Origin: Mesaphorura yosii
Taxonomy: Eukaryota; Arthropoda; Collembola; Poduromorpha; Tullbergiidae
Assembly (NCBI GenBank): GCA_009869945.1
Contig: WIXG01000454.1
Coordinates: 1-54,382 of the forward strand
Direction of reading: 5' to 3'
DNA: 54,382 nucleotides
Made by a program: the position numbers and the translations under genes
The notes under the pieces: generated by a model
Databases searched by the model: none
What the model saw: the letters and a program-made list of their open reading frames with translations, nothing else
Told to the model about the DNA's origin: nothing
Part shown: positions 1 to 10,559 of the stretch, in pieces
Layout of the letters: every line of letters starts with the position of its first letter
Numbering within the stretch: position 1 is the first letter of the stretch

Positions 1-1
1 T

Positions 2-109
2 GCACTCTTGCATGAGGCTTTTATGAAATTCGCATTCGAGAACGAGAGCGATGCCGTGAACATGATGAAATTGTTGGGTACCAGATCGAGTCGAACCTGT
101 ACTTTATGA
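2..109 (+). CDS. possible 3' end of an upstream gene
   Basis: An open frame runs in from the left edge for 35 codons and stops at TGA 107-109. Its composition is protein-like (acidic and hydrophobic residues, ending in a Ser/Arg/Thr/Cys-rich tail), but no family is recognised. It could be the last exon of a gene lying left of the window or simply chance. Nothing else convincing is seen between 110 and 752 apart from the small repeats listed separately. Confidence 0.2.
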   Translation, partial: ALLHEAFMKFAFENESDAVNMMKLLGTRSSRTCTL

Positions 110-142
110 TTGTAGACTTCAGCCTTCATGAACCCACGGTTT

Positions 143-176
143 GTTTGCTGTGGATCCGGTCGGATCCCCAGCAAAC
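143..176. repeat. inverted repeat (hairpin)
   Basis: Two 15-nt arms (143-157 and 162-176) are reverse complements with one mismatch around a 4-nt loop, each carrying a GGATCC core. It could fold as a hairpin in RNA or cruciform DNA. No gene context gives it a role. Confidence 0.6.
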
Positions 177-253
177 ACCAAAACTACAAACGGAAAGGAC
201 CACAGGAGGCTCCAATGCATGCAGTAGGATTTTTCATAAGCACCATGTGACAG

Positions 254-321
254 GATTTCCCATATAAACTCCGGCTAAGCTGAACCCAACGCGATTTCTC
301 ACGTAAACTCCAGCCAAGCTG
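254..321. repeat. imperfect direct repeat, two 29-nt units
   Basis: Units at 254-282 and 293-321 share 24 of 29 bases, including the core TAAACTCC, at a period of 39 bp. Probably a small local duplication; no function is suggested. Confidence 0.5.
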
Positions 322-752
322 GTTTCCACAGATTTTTCATACCCCTTCCCGTCATTGGCTGGTGACTGGTCATTGTATTCATGCGCTCTCCCAAGCACCA
401 CTTTTTCCTTGAAGCACGACGTGCCGCCATCGAATTACGAAATTGTATGAAGTAACCTTCCTTCGCCGTCCCATAGCAGTACAGTCGTAGGGATGACTCA
501 GCACGAACGAAGAGCAGCAAAGTAATGGTCATCTGCCTGCAAGCAAGAAAGTGTGAGTCATGAGCTTTCATTCTTCGTTGCGACCGCCGTCAAGTCAATC
601 ACGATCGAGCCATTGAAGTGGAAAGAGTGCTTTTGAAACAGTGTACTCTTGAGCTTTATTTATCCATCAGTCATCCGCACAGAATTTCACGCAGATTAAA
701 GAATATAAGAATTTAAATATTGTTTAGTGTCTGGTCCCCGTCGTTGTCAGAA

Positions 753-1331
753 ATGGATCTGCAAGCGCAAGGTATGTTCTTTTCGGGTAACTTCGTGAAC
801 ATCGACTTTGTGACCAAAGGCCCCTGGTCATTGCTCTGCCTATTTTCAGAAGAATTCCTCCTCATTGACATAAAGAACATCTACGAAAATGATCCAACAC
901 CGACATTTCACGCGTACTTCAATCAATCTTTTCAACAACCACTCGAGTGGCTCGGCCTGGAGTTCGAAGGAGACGAGACGCCAGCTCTCGCCCAGCAGCA
1001 GCAGGGTACCAACAATCCACCGCCGGCAGCACCTGCAAAAAAGAAGCGCGATCGAAACCGAAGATTCAAGAGGAACGAGCCCCCAATGCACACCCTGAAC
1101 CCGGTCGACGATCCAAGAGTCAAGAACGCCGTTGCGGCACGCCGCCAGCGTGACCGGAAGAAGGCCGAAACAGCCGCCCACCTCCGTCGCATCGCTGAAT
1201 TGGAGGAGCAGCTCGCCGCTGCCAATAGAAAACTGGAGGAGGTCGAGGCAGACCGCGAAGCAAATTATTTGCATAAGAGTTACATTGTAATGGAAGAAAT
1301 TTCATCTTTGTATCCGTATCTCAGTACATAA
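753..1331 (+). CDS. bZIP transcription factor-like protein
   Basis: A basic region matching the bZIP pattern N-x2-A-A-x3-R (residues about 99-107) is followed by a charged helix with heptad hydrophobics (about 115-145), so a DNA-binding, dimerising nuclear protein is likely. A basic Lys/Arg stretch near residues 70-81 could be a nuclear signal, and a Gln run lies near 55-58. The start chosen is ATG 753; the frame is open further upstream but without an ATG. A consensus donor AAG|GTATGT at 771/772 and acceptor TTTTCAG at 849 define a probable 78-nt intron whose length is a multiple of three, so both spliced (166 aa) and unspliced (192 aa) readings stay in frame. The bZIP subfamily cannot be assigned. 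The stop lies 27 bp from the stop of the convergent DUF229 gene. Confidence 0.65.
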   Translation: MDLQAQGMFFSGNFVNIDFVTKGPWSLLCLFSEEFLLIDIKNIYENDPTPTFHAYFNQSFQQPLEWLGLEFEGDETPALAQQQQGTNNPPPAAPAKKKRDRNRRFKRNEPPMHTLNPVDDPRVKNAVAARRQRDRKKAETAAHLRRIAELEEQLAAANRKLEEVEADREANYLHKSYIVMEEISSLYPYLST

Positions 1332-1357
1332 CCAATATATATATAACATAAGTGGAA

Positions 1358-3333
1358 CTACGTACAGTAACAAAGATTCTTTAATTTGTACTCGTGTACG
1401 CATTCACTCTGCTTTCCGTACAGGTTTAATCTGCTTACTCCACCGACCACGGTCCATCCACTGCTCTCCTGCAGCATTGTAGCCTCGAAAATTGCTCTGC
1501 TCGGCGTAGTTTCGAAGGAGACGCGGAGAACTTGTCCGGTCCCTTTATAGAGTTGGTGAGCAGTTCGGATCCTTTCAAGCACGAGCACTGCGCACTGCGG
1601 GTGAGCACTTAATTTCTTGTTGATCTCCTCCACAGCAGCTCTCGTCGCTTCTACCACGGACGAATCTTCGGTTGACAACGGCACGGGTGCGGCGCACGCA
1701 CACGAGTGAAACAAAATCCCAGCCGCGTAGCAGCTTCGTGGGTTCGGGAGTGGTGTGAAGAGACTCAGGCCCCGTGCTGACTCTTTCCGCTTCAGCACCG
1801 CCCCGTCTTTAATCCTTCCCATATCCAGCAGGTCAACCAGCACTTCGTGCACGTCGTACGGAGTAGTTCTCGTCTCGGCATTCCTCCTCAAATTCCCAAC
1901 CGCAACGGAGTATTCACGCTGAAACCAGTCGGGGAGTAAAAACCACACGAAAGGCATCCTCGCTTCGATTGCCCCCTGCTCCGTCTGCCTTAATCCGCCT
2001 TCCCTCGAGCCGTGGTCACTCAACAGGATCACAATCGTCTCGTTCAAGTAGCTACCGTCCCTGAGCCAACTCAGCAACTCGACCAGATGCCCATCCGCAG
2101 CTGCCGGGTAATTATTATCGCTATGCGTGAGTGAAGTGGCCCACGTAAACTGGAAGAATGGGCGGCCGCTTTGGCGTGCCCCCGCCGCCACCTTCCTCAC
2201 ATTAGAAAAGATCACCTCCCACCCAAGTCTCGGCCCGTAGCAGACGTAGTCCCCTGACGGCCCGTCCCCAGCATGGTAGAGCCCATGACCTTCCATCGCA
2301 TTCACTAAGGGGATCGTGTAGAAATCAGTTGGTTGTAGTTTGAACCCAACTTTGTTGTACAGAAAATTCCCGTAGTTGCTCGCGTCCTCCCCGTACGAAG
2401 TCAAGTACCCTGCACGGCTGTAATTCTTCCAGATGAAGGGGCAGGAGTCAAAGTGAGTCTCCGCATCATGCCAGCATACAGACTTGAGTTCCTTTTCATT
2501 GTACCCAGTCAGGATCGGTATTATATTAGTGAATGTGTTCTCCTCGACTAGGTTGTGGCCGAGAAATTCTACTGCGCCGAGTTCTTGGAGGAGTTGTCGA
2601 CTTGCGGGCATCGTTCTAATCTGATTCATCCGGGAGACTGAGTCCAGGCCAAGGAGGAGGACGGATGGCTTCCGAAGACTCGAGTGTTCTGTCGGACGGG
2701 TTGTTGGCTGCCGCTGCGGTTTCGTGTGTGCGAAGTTAAACATGTCAACGAGGGTTCGGTCGTCCCCCATCGCCAGCCCTTTCAGAGCATTCCAGAGCAC
2801 TCCATCCCTCCTGCAGTAGACGGCAATGTAGTCGTAATCGTGATCGATCCGCCACCTCTTTGCATTGTGGGTGTCCAGCCTGTGGCACTCCTCACTGAAA
2901 ACCTGCTCCGTATCAGATCTGCCCATCTTAAAATGCTTGTAGCAGCAGTCACTGTACCCCAGTGGCTGTGGAGGCTGCAGGAGAATGAGCTCATCGGCGC
3001 CAGACCCGTCCTTTTCAAGGACCACGTCGAATAGGAGCGGATACGAGCTCGAATTGCACTGAATATGCTGGACGGGGTTCACGAAAGGAAGAACTGATGA
3101 GTGGAACGGGTCGAGTGCGGGCAGTGTGCAGGGGACGTTCAGATTCGGGGGCTCCTTTCCTAGAAATCAATAAAAATTTAATTGAATCACTCACCAGCCG
3201 ATTTAATAATCGACTCCGAACTCGGAAACTCACCCTCGTGGTTAAACCACCTCCACGCACCGTAGAATGCGATGACCACCGCCGCGAGGAGGAGCAGTCG
3301 CTGCCTGCGGCGGAGGGCGAGCAGCCGGAACAT
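1358..3333 (-). CDS. DUF229 (alkaline phosphatase/sulfatase-like fold) membrane protein
   Basis: Family call from the LLLGLDSVSR motif (residues about 202-211), the following TMP segment and the LLSDHG motif (about 412-417), all typical of DUF229 proteins of insects and nematodes. These resemble metal-binding positions of the alkaline-phosphatase superfamily, although the substrate of DUF229 proteins is unknown. The first exon (3333-3234) encodes an Arg-rich start and one hydrophobic segment (about residues 13-24), suggesting a type II membrane protein or signal anchor. A 74-nt intron (3233-3160, GTGAGT...CTAG) joins it in phase to exon 2 (3159-1358). A second GTGAGT at 3194 would leave only 35 nt and is less likely. 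The predicted length of 633 aa is normal for the family. The gene converges on the bZIP gene with almost no spacer. Confidence 0.85.
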
Positions 3334-4130
3334 TGCACGGCGGAGTTTCACTGCCACTGCCACTTTGTGATCATTGCAGAAGTTGTGTGTATCTGCTTTT
3401 TTACTTTGCTTGTTCGCAGTTTGGAGTTGGCGGAGTTGGCAAGGGAAATGTGTCACAGATAAGCCAGCTGACTACTGTGCCCGACTCACTAGCTCGTATC
3501 TTATCTTGGTAATAACTGAAACTGTAAACGGTGCTCCTGCTCTCATGTACCCCTGCTCATCTGCTGCAGCAATTCGAGAGCGGCTCGTAAAAACTCATGC
3601 AATGAAAGAAGGCCGGCGACTGAATCCAAGCCGACAGCAACGGCTCACGTCAACGAAAGCACTGCTGACCCGCCAATTAGGTCGATTAATTGGACTTTTG
3701 TGGGTGGTACTCGAATGCATTCAATAATTTTCCAATTTCTCAATAAAGAATCAGCACAAGACAGCTACTCGTAGTAATTTTGATGTCAATTACATATTTT
3801 TGTTCTGGAATACAGAGATTAATTAGTACAATTACATATTCGGAAGATGCATGGACTCGATTCTGATCATTGCTCGCTTTGTCGCACGTGCGTTGCTCAA
3901 TTTCACAGATAATCCATTTTCCAGAGTTTCAGCTCTGGATCGCGGGGAGCTTGCCTACTCGTTTCGCGGGTGCCACTGTTTCGTCTCATTAATTTGCAAC
4001 AAACAGTATGCTGGTTGTGGAATAATTTCTCCCATGCAGCAAGTGTGCAAGCTTCAACTTTATTTAAACAAATGGCTCGAATTAAGAGCGGCCCTGCCGG
4101 TATCGTTAATCATTACTTGATGAAGCATCA
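3334..4130. other. gene-poor interval
   Basis: Upstream of the DUF229 start. Several 70-120-codon frames are open on the plus strand but show no domain, splice structure or recognisable motif, and I treat them as chance. Presumably it holds the DUF229 promoter; no clear TATA box was picked out. Confidence 0.5.
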
Positions 4131-4144
4131 CCATCAATAATAGA

Positions 4145-4975
4145 AGCAGTCTTCCGTAATTTCCCCGAACTTGCCTCCACGTGGACGATGCAGAGTCCAA
4201 TCAGTTGTAATTCGAAGGCTGGCCTTCCATGTTCGCAAATTCACCGGGCATTCAGTTAACTGCTGTCATTATCTCGTAATTATTGATCATGTAATCTCTT
4301 CAAACGCTTCTGCAAAGTTTTACAGGGTTTACAGCGTGCCAGAACGAATTTTGAGTGATTGGGTCACGCATTATTGGTAATTTGGATGCATTGATATAAA
4401 TAGCTCCCGACTTAATGACAAAAGCTCCAGTCTATAAAGGTAAAACACTGAAACGAATGCACCGCGAAAGTTCGCGACACCAAAATGAAACCTACCAATA
4501 TAATTGCTGGTGGAGTACCATGAATAATACAAGCAGGCCTTCATAATTTCCCCGAACTTTCCGTGGCCTGGCTCCACGTGTGTGGGCCGTGGACGATTTG
4601 AAATCCAGCCATCGTAATTACAGCCGAGGGTAGTCAACAGTTTACAATAATCGCCGATCCAACGGTGGTCTACTTCAGTTAATTGTACCACGATTATAAA
4701 AAAAACTGGTCATAATGTCATTCATTGACGCTCACGGCTCTTTCAAAGTTTTGCAAACATTTAGCAGGGTTTACAGCGTCAGTACAAGTTTTCGATTGTT
4801 GCACAATTAGGCCACGATCGGTGGTCGATAATTTGAATGTATTGATATTTCTGTCATGAGTAGCTCCCGATTCGGCGACAAAGGCTCCAGTCCATTAAAG
4901 GTGCTAAAGCAAGCACACCAAAGACCAAATTGACGACGATTCCCAGTCATGAAACCCACAACTTCAAAACTAAAG
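4145..4975. repeat. tandem duplication of a chemoreceptor 5' region
   Basis: Two diverged copies lie head to tail, about 4145-4505 and 4530-4975. Matching anchors in order are TAATTTCCCCGAACTT (4157 and 4544), AGGGTTTACAGCG (4324 and 4766), TAGCTCCCGA (4401 and 4861) and ATGAAACC (4485 and 4949). The spacing between copies grows from 387 to 464 bp, so indels have accumulated. The second copy leads into the gustatory receptor. The first copy keeps a start codon and a few similar codons, then stops after 12 codons, so it is the stump of a duplicated gene or a duplicated promoter. Confidence 0.8.
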
Positions 4976-6255
4976 AAACTAAAGATCCCCAGCTCGCTAT
5001 CAGTCGCCTTCTTTATAGGGAAACTTGTCGGCTGCATCCCATTCCACAAACCTATACCGAGCGAAAAACGCTGCCCACGCCTATTAAGCATCTCATACTT
5101 GATCCTAACCACGTCCGCCGAGCTCTCCGTGTTCACATACTACGTCCTGATCACCATCCCTTTCAATTTCCGCCCTTCAATCCAGATCTCGGAGGGGATC
5201 GTCCTGTCCACGGCGATGGTGGTGGTTGTGGGCTTCGAGACAGCAAAGAGGCTGTACTACATTGCGAGATACAAAATGGTCTATGAATTGGTGGAGAGGG
5301 TCCGTGCACTGGAGACGCTCGTAAAAGGCCGGGGATTCTGCAGCAGCGGCGGCAAATGGGCGGTCATCACCTTTGTTTGGTGGGCCTTCTTGGCGCTAAT
5401 CGCTGCATCGGTCGTGCTGCAGGCGCTCCAGATCGGAGGCCAAAGTAAATGGTCCCCAAGGGCGGTCGTGCAGATAACAGCCGGCATTCGGAAGGCATCG
5501 ACCGTGTTCTCGACGGTGCTGTTCATTCGATTGGGGCAGAAGTTGCTGTCATGTTATGGTGGGGTGGCCGCTGAGATTACGGCTACAATCGGGGGCAGGG
5601 GTTGGAGCCAGGAAGGAACGGCCACCGCACTTCGGGAGACACAAGGGTGCTTTGCACTGTACAACAAAATGGCAGGGTTCATCGCCCTCGTTTCCGTATT
5701 CGAGTCGAGCGTCTTGTGTATCCTCTTACCCTACATAGGGGTTTACTACTGGATGGAGGAGAATAGATTCTGGGTCTGTGAGATGGTGCTGCTAGGGGTC
5801 ATGCATGTGCTGAGGGTCGTGCTGATTGCCGGCATGGGGCAGGCTTTTGAGGATCGGGTGAGTAATGCCAGCCTGACCCAGATTAGTTGGCAAATTATTA
5901 AGAAATCTGAAATTCCTGTGAGGAAGATGAAGGAGGCGAAAGCAGGGGTTCGATTGAGAATGCTGTTGGTGAAAACGCAGAACAACTTTCTGCACTGCAA
6001 ATCCACCGACCAAATTCTCGGGGAGCACATCCTCGCTTGGAACTGGCGCCTCACAGCTTGCAACCTGTTTGACATCAACTACAGAATGTTTTCGCTGGTG
6101 AGGAGTTGGAATTGGAATTCAATAGCGAGCATAAATCTTACATGCCTCCTTTGATGCTTTTGCAGGTCCTCAGCACGATGATGACGTACGTCATGTTCAT
6201 GTTCCAGCTCCGGATAGCTGAGGACACGAGTGGGCTGGGATGCGGGAGGGGCTGA
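4949..6255 (+). CDS. gustatory receptor (7tm_7 family), copy 1
   Basis: A hydrophobic multi-pass protein with the insect gustatory-receptor C-terminal signature: an FDINYR segment before the last intron and TYVMFMFQL in the last exon (family motif TYxxxxQ). Exons inferred: 4949-5857, 5927-6097 and 6166-6255, giving 389 aa. The last intron (6098-6165, GTGAGG...TTTGCAG) is clear. The first intron (5858-5926) is inferred because the related gene at 22084-23481 is spliced at the same place; here it is 69 nt, in frame and stop-free, with an AAG acceptor, so it is less certain. Shared blocks with the other copy include GKLVGCIP, SEGIVL, CFALY, LRVVLIAG and LAWNW. It is a probable sensory membrane receptor; ligand unknown. 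Confidence 0.85.
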
Positions 6256-7148
6256 GGGGATCATTAAATTCATGCTTCGTGTCATCGCTATTAGATTCAG
6301 CGATCACGATATATCCTTTGCTAATTAGCCTTTGCTTAAATCGCCATTTCAGTCTTTCCCTTTAATCTTTTATTATATTCTCTCAGAGTGGAAGTGTTAA
6401 TAAAATGAACGGATGGCCCGCCTCAACGAATGCTGATTTGGAAATTGCGTGCTCGTCCCTTTCCTGAAAACGGAGATGTATATCACCGAAGGAAAATTGT
6501 TTGCTACCCTTTCCTATGCTAATGCTGCAAAAAAAAACCTCGATAATTTCATCTCCTGGGCTTACGAAGGACATTAACGGTAGACAACGGTAAGGCAGAG
6601 GTACGCTTTACAGTGTAACCACACAAGAAGGACAACATGAGCATGCAGCCACTCGGTGGAAACACTGTTGAGGTGATAACCAGCCTCTCCACCAGACCTT
6701 TGCGTAAATTCCATTCCCGGCAACATAAAGCCACGAAGATGGGAAAGTGCATGACACCAAAAGGCACGTTATATAGTACTTGTATCAACATTTCCTCAAA
6801 ACTGCAACTCTTCATCGTCTTTTTGCAATGGATTAGTAAATTGTTTCTTTATATTCCATTTACTGAGAGGAAATGCAAAATTATTTATTATGGATTTGGT
6901 CTTCTGGTCTGTGCTGTCTTTATGAGACCGACACATTTTTTACTTATCAAATAGCAGTGCATCCATTAGTTGACCAGCAGAAGCGGGACAAATGCATAAA
7001 TATTTTTATTTTCCTGGAGAGTTCAAACATTTGTAGCGAAACCTATGCAATTTTTATTTTGCCATTCTGAGAAGCGGTGGTCCACAAACGAATTGTCGTA
7101 TCGCATCCCGGATCGTATCACGGAAAATCCTGCCCTAAATTCAGACCT
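6256..7148. other. interval with one weak hydrophobic frame
   Basis: The minus-strand frame 6815-6549 (88 codons) is rich in hydrophobic segments and Cys and could be an exon of a membrane protein, but no motif, partner exon or clear splice pair was found. The overlapping plus-strand frame 6637-6954 is no better. The rest is AT-rich without recognisable content. Confidence 0.3.
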
Positions 7149-7156
7149 ATAAATAT
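7149..7156 (+). promoter_or_regulatory. TATA box of small peptide gene
   Basis: TATAAATA lies 93 bp upstream of the ATG at 7242, with a CAGTTTTACA stretch about 30 bp downstream where a start site would be expected. This spacing fits a strong TATA-type promoter driving the peptide gene. Confidence 0.5.
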
Positions 7157-7241
7157 AACCTGCACTTCACAGCAGTTTTACACATTGATTTCCCTTGCTG
7201 TTCAAAATTCCAAGTCCAAAATCTCACACGCAAATATTGAA

Positions 7242-7491
7242 ATGGCGTCTGTTCTCATAAACGTCCTTCTTTTTGCTCTGATGTGCGTCATTTTGATGGC
7301 CCAAGTGGTAAGATGAATTTAAATTTTATTTACCCCATTAGCACTGCCAGAGTCGTAAAATGTATGTACCGAATTCATAGGAGTCGCGCTGGTCTCCGAT
7401 TGACGGATGGGCACGGCACGACGGAAGCTGCAAGAGCCATAGCGACTGTCCAGGGTCTGCTACTTGCAGTCGCTGGGGCTGGTGTGGCTAA
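7242..7491 (+). CDS. small secreted cysteine-rich peptide precursor
   Basis: Two exons are inferred: 7242-7307 (22 codons, ending at CAAGTG|GTAAGA) and 7381-7491, separated by a 73-nt intron ending TTCATAG. Phase is kept, giving 58 aa. The first exon is an almost pure hydrophobic signal peptide. The second ends in four cysteines each separated by exactly five residues (C-x5-C-x5-C-x5-C) with a WGWCG end. The final Gly directly before the stop could allow C-terminal amidation, which is known for neuropeptides and venom-type peptides; this is inference. The family is not recognised. Possible roles are signalling, defence or structural peptide. An earlier acceptor would leave a 34-nt intron and a Cys-poor product. 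Confidence 0.55.
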
Positions 7492-8381
7492 GCACATAGC
7501 AGGGCAAGCAAAAAGCAAATCGGAAGGCGGTCTGGACTGGAAACCTGTGGCAAATAGCATCAAACTAAAATTATTCTCATGGATATTCCTATGAATTCCA
7601 TTTTTCATGTCAAATTAAAATTGAACGCGAATTAAATGAAATTGGTTTCACTGCAGTCTCGCTTCGAAGTAGTTACGAAATAGCTTAGCAGTGCCTGCCA
7701 TCTAAACAGTCAAAAATCAGTAGTACAATTTCAAAGAAGAAATATGACCGGATGCAGCGTGAGACTCAAAAACTGTGGATAAGATAACTGTCGCCGTGGG
7801 ACTCAGCGTGAAGTCTGACAAAAAACGTTGTCACTTTTGCCATTTCTGTTTCTGTGCAGCAGGCAGTGAAATTGTGTTTCTGCCTTTCGCTTCGTCTTTG
7901 TCTAAAATTTTAGTTGCGTGTAATTTTACTCCGTAGAGTAAAGGAAAAAATTCTGTTCTCGACCTTAACTCGTCTGTTAGTAAAATTAATCACTTCTGTC
8001 ATTAAACTTGTGCGGTCAGCACATTCTCAGTGAAGTGATACAGTCCAGTGACAAGATTATTGCCATCTCCTTCGACGACACGGACCGACATTCGAAAATT
8101 GTCCTTTCAGACCCGGATCTTAGTTAATTAACAGTCATAGTCATACAGGTAAGCAAGTCAACAACAACCGTAACTAACCAACCTGAGTCAAGTAAAGTCT
8201 TGGTCTTGGATTGGCGCTAACCACGGGCAACGTTCATTGTTTACTGCATGATAATTGATCAAACCGGCTCGCCGGTTCAGATTAAGCTGGGATTCGCTCC
8301 TGCAGCTTGTCGAAAGCTGAGAGTGTCATTAAGGGTCCGCATTAAGTATATCATGTGCGTCATTTCCAAATAACCTGCACA
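7492..8381. other. intergenic or 5' UTR sequence
   Basis: No convincing coding frame. A strong donor-like CAG|GTAAGC at about 8148-8156 follows a stretch with many plus-strand stops, so 7800-8150 could be a non-coding first exon of a downstream plus-strand gene. This is unproven. Confidence 0.3.
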
Positions 8382-8588
8382 ATGAAGGTACGAACTTTGT
8401 TTGCTGTGGTCATGCTTTTCGCACTGCTCCAAATTGAGCCAGCATTCTGTCCCAAACTCGGAGTGCAGTGCACTCCATTAATAATGTGCTGTCATTACTG
8501 TGTAATTCTGTACTTGATTGATACGGCCTCGATTAATTCTTCTGTTATTGCAAAAGATAATTATTCAATGTGGTTGCTTTCCGAGTGA
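8382..8588 (+). CDS. possible second small secreted cysteine-containing peptide
   Basis: ATG 8382 opens a 68-codon frame starting with a good signal peptide (basic start, hydrophobic core, probable cleavage after about residue 22), followed by Cys spacing C-x6-C-x5-CC-x2-C. The C-x6-C-x5-CC start resembles inhibitor-knot peptides, but the last expected cysteines are missing. After the Cys cluster the sequence becomes ordinary, so a downstream exon may replace this tail; a weak donor GTAATT directly follows the last Cys codon. It lies 0.9 kb from the first peptide gene on the same strand, but the two share no obvious residues beyond general design. Confidence 0.35.
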   Translation: MKVRTLFAVVMLFALLQIEPAFCPKLGVQCTPLIMCCHYCVILYLIDTASINSSVIAKDNYSMWLLSE

Positions 8589-8889
8589 CTAAGCTGAAAT
8601 TCAGCTGTATTTAAAAAAATAATCAAGATTGTCGTCACTAATTCCTTTATCAGTGCGCGCGGCTTCAACCCTTGACAATTGATGTGCGCATGCCTTTTCC
8701 ACTAACATAGCACATTTGTTACTGATAAGTCGCAGCATCCGCAGCCTGACGCAGCTCAATCTCGGTGCAAAAGAAAACACCCTCACTAGGCGATTAGTCA
8801 TAAACGGGCAGTTCGCGCTCGCAGTTCATTCGAACGTTGACGAACTCTTAACTGTGCGAGTTTTGAAAAATTGAAGAATTGAAGGTTTA

Positions 8890-10506
8890 ATGGCCATCAC
8901 AATTTTCACATTGTTCTCACTTTTTGTTCAAAACTTAATTTATCGATTATATCACAAAATCGTGGCCTCGTGGCTTTCCAGGGAACAAAATTCTGTTCCA
9001 TCGGCGAGGGCGGGCACTGAGATATCCGTAAGAATATTTTATTCAGTAGCAATTACGACCCTTTATTAATTGGCAATTGCGTAATGACAGAAACGGCTGG
9101 AGTTAACCTGTGGCGTCAGCACAAATGCTAACAAAATTCGCCAGCAGTTACTCGAGTTTACACCAGATCTTGCCGATTTGACTCTCTACCTTCAGCTTCA
9201 TTCGGAGCCGCACGAAGAGTTGTCTAATCCTCCTTGTGGGACCCGCTGCGAGAGGCCGCCACAATGCCTAGCAAATGAGATTCCAAACTTACGAGGGCTT
9301 GCTCTGCACTTCACCGGAGGAGCGGCTGGAGTTGGGCAGGCGCACATTGTAGTTGCATTTACTGCTGACTTGTTGAATTTCGCATCTGGGCTTGAAAGCC
9401 TGTGTGTTTCGGGGCTGGATTGTTATGTGGATCTTTTAGCAACCGTTCATGAGACCGTGCCACACCTTCACAAGCTGAAGAAGTTGAGCATCGATCGCCT
9501 GGGATTTCCAGAGCTCCATCTGCTTAAACAGTTGTCGATTCGGACCGAGGACCCGCTCCAGCTGCAAGAATTCGGAGCATGCATCGCTCAAAATCCACCG
9601 ACAGAGGTAGACGAGGTTAAGTTAGGTTTGACAGAGTTACCCGCTTTTCTGCAGAGTCAGGCGGCGACCCTGCGCAGTGTCACAATCAAAATTGACCCGT
9701 CCTGGCTCGCTTTGTGTCTCCCACTCATGCCTGAGCTCCGAAGCTTTCGGTTAAGTCATGGCAAGCTACTGTACTCGGCGCTCAGCTTCGAAGGCGGCTC
9801 CCTGGGCAGCACTTTTCCAAAACTGAAGCGATTCGAATACGACACTACGCTTAATAAAATTCTGCAAGGTAATGGTGATGAGGATCTGCAAGCTTTGGCT
9901 CACGTGTCGCTCAGTGATTTGACTCTGGTTACGCCAACTGAGGATGCCAAGACGTGTCCCGACTTTTACATCTTGGCGGCAAGATTCCCTGCCCTCGCAA
10001 GTCTCGAGATTGTCGTGCCTGACACACTGATACGAGTGGATCTCACCCAAATCTGGACTGCCTTTCCGCAGTTGACTGAATTAACACTGCGATACCATGA
10101 TAATGATAACCAAATTTTCTTAGAATTGCTTGACAATTTGCTGACGGGAATTCCAGGTGACAAAATGAGCAACTTGGAGGAAGAAATGGAAGAGCAGCGG
10201 CCCTCGAGCTCTGACCCGGGGCTGACATTGGGTACTCTTCGAGAGCTCCAAGCACGCTACAAAATTAAACCGGGTCTCAGCAACCTGAAGAACTTGCGCC
10301 GTTTCGTCCTGGATGACCAGGAAATGGCCGCGATGGGGCTCTCAGATATTGGAGGTTACTTCGGACTCGCGCTGGCCAGCCCATGTATGCAACACATGGA
10401 GATTCGAGCCTCGGATAAGGATCCAGGGCTTCAAAACAGCCTTTCTGATGAATGTCGCCAAATGATTCGAAGTGTATTTCATCCTTCTGCAGTGATAATC
10501 TTGTAA
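8890..10506 (+). CDS. leucine-rich-repeat-like protein, unassigned
   Basis: Two exons are inferred: 8890-9027 (46 codons) and 9091-10506, joined in phase 0 across a 63-nt intron (GTAAGA...GACAG), total 517 aa. Extending to ATG 8890 adds a short hydrophobic start that could be a signal or anchor. The long second exon has irregular leucine-rich units of the kind L-x2-L-x-L (for example KRLELTCG, ADLTLYLQL, FPQLTELTLRY), as in the LRR half of F-box/LRR proteins. No F-box is visible, so either it lies in an unrecognised upstream exon or the protein lacks it. A fragment of similar character is at 52575-53108. Function unknown. Confidence 0.6.
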
Positions 10507-10559
10507 TTCTTTAATCATGTTTCGAGTGTTCTTATCTTAACCACTGATTAAGCGCTTAA

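Noticed and set aside
3160..3194. 35-nt intron alternative in the DUF229 gene
   Set aside because: The upstream GTGAGT at 3233 gives a 74-nt intron of normal size in the same phase.
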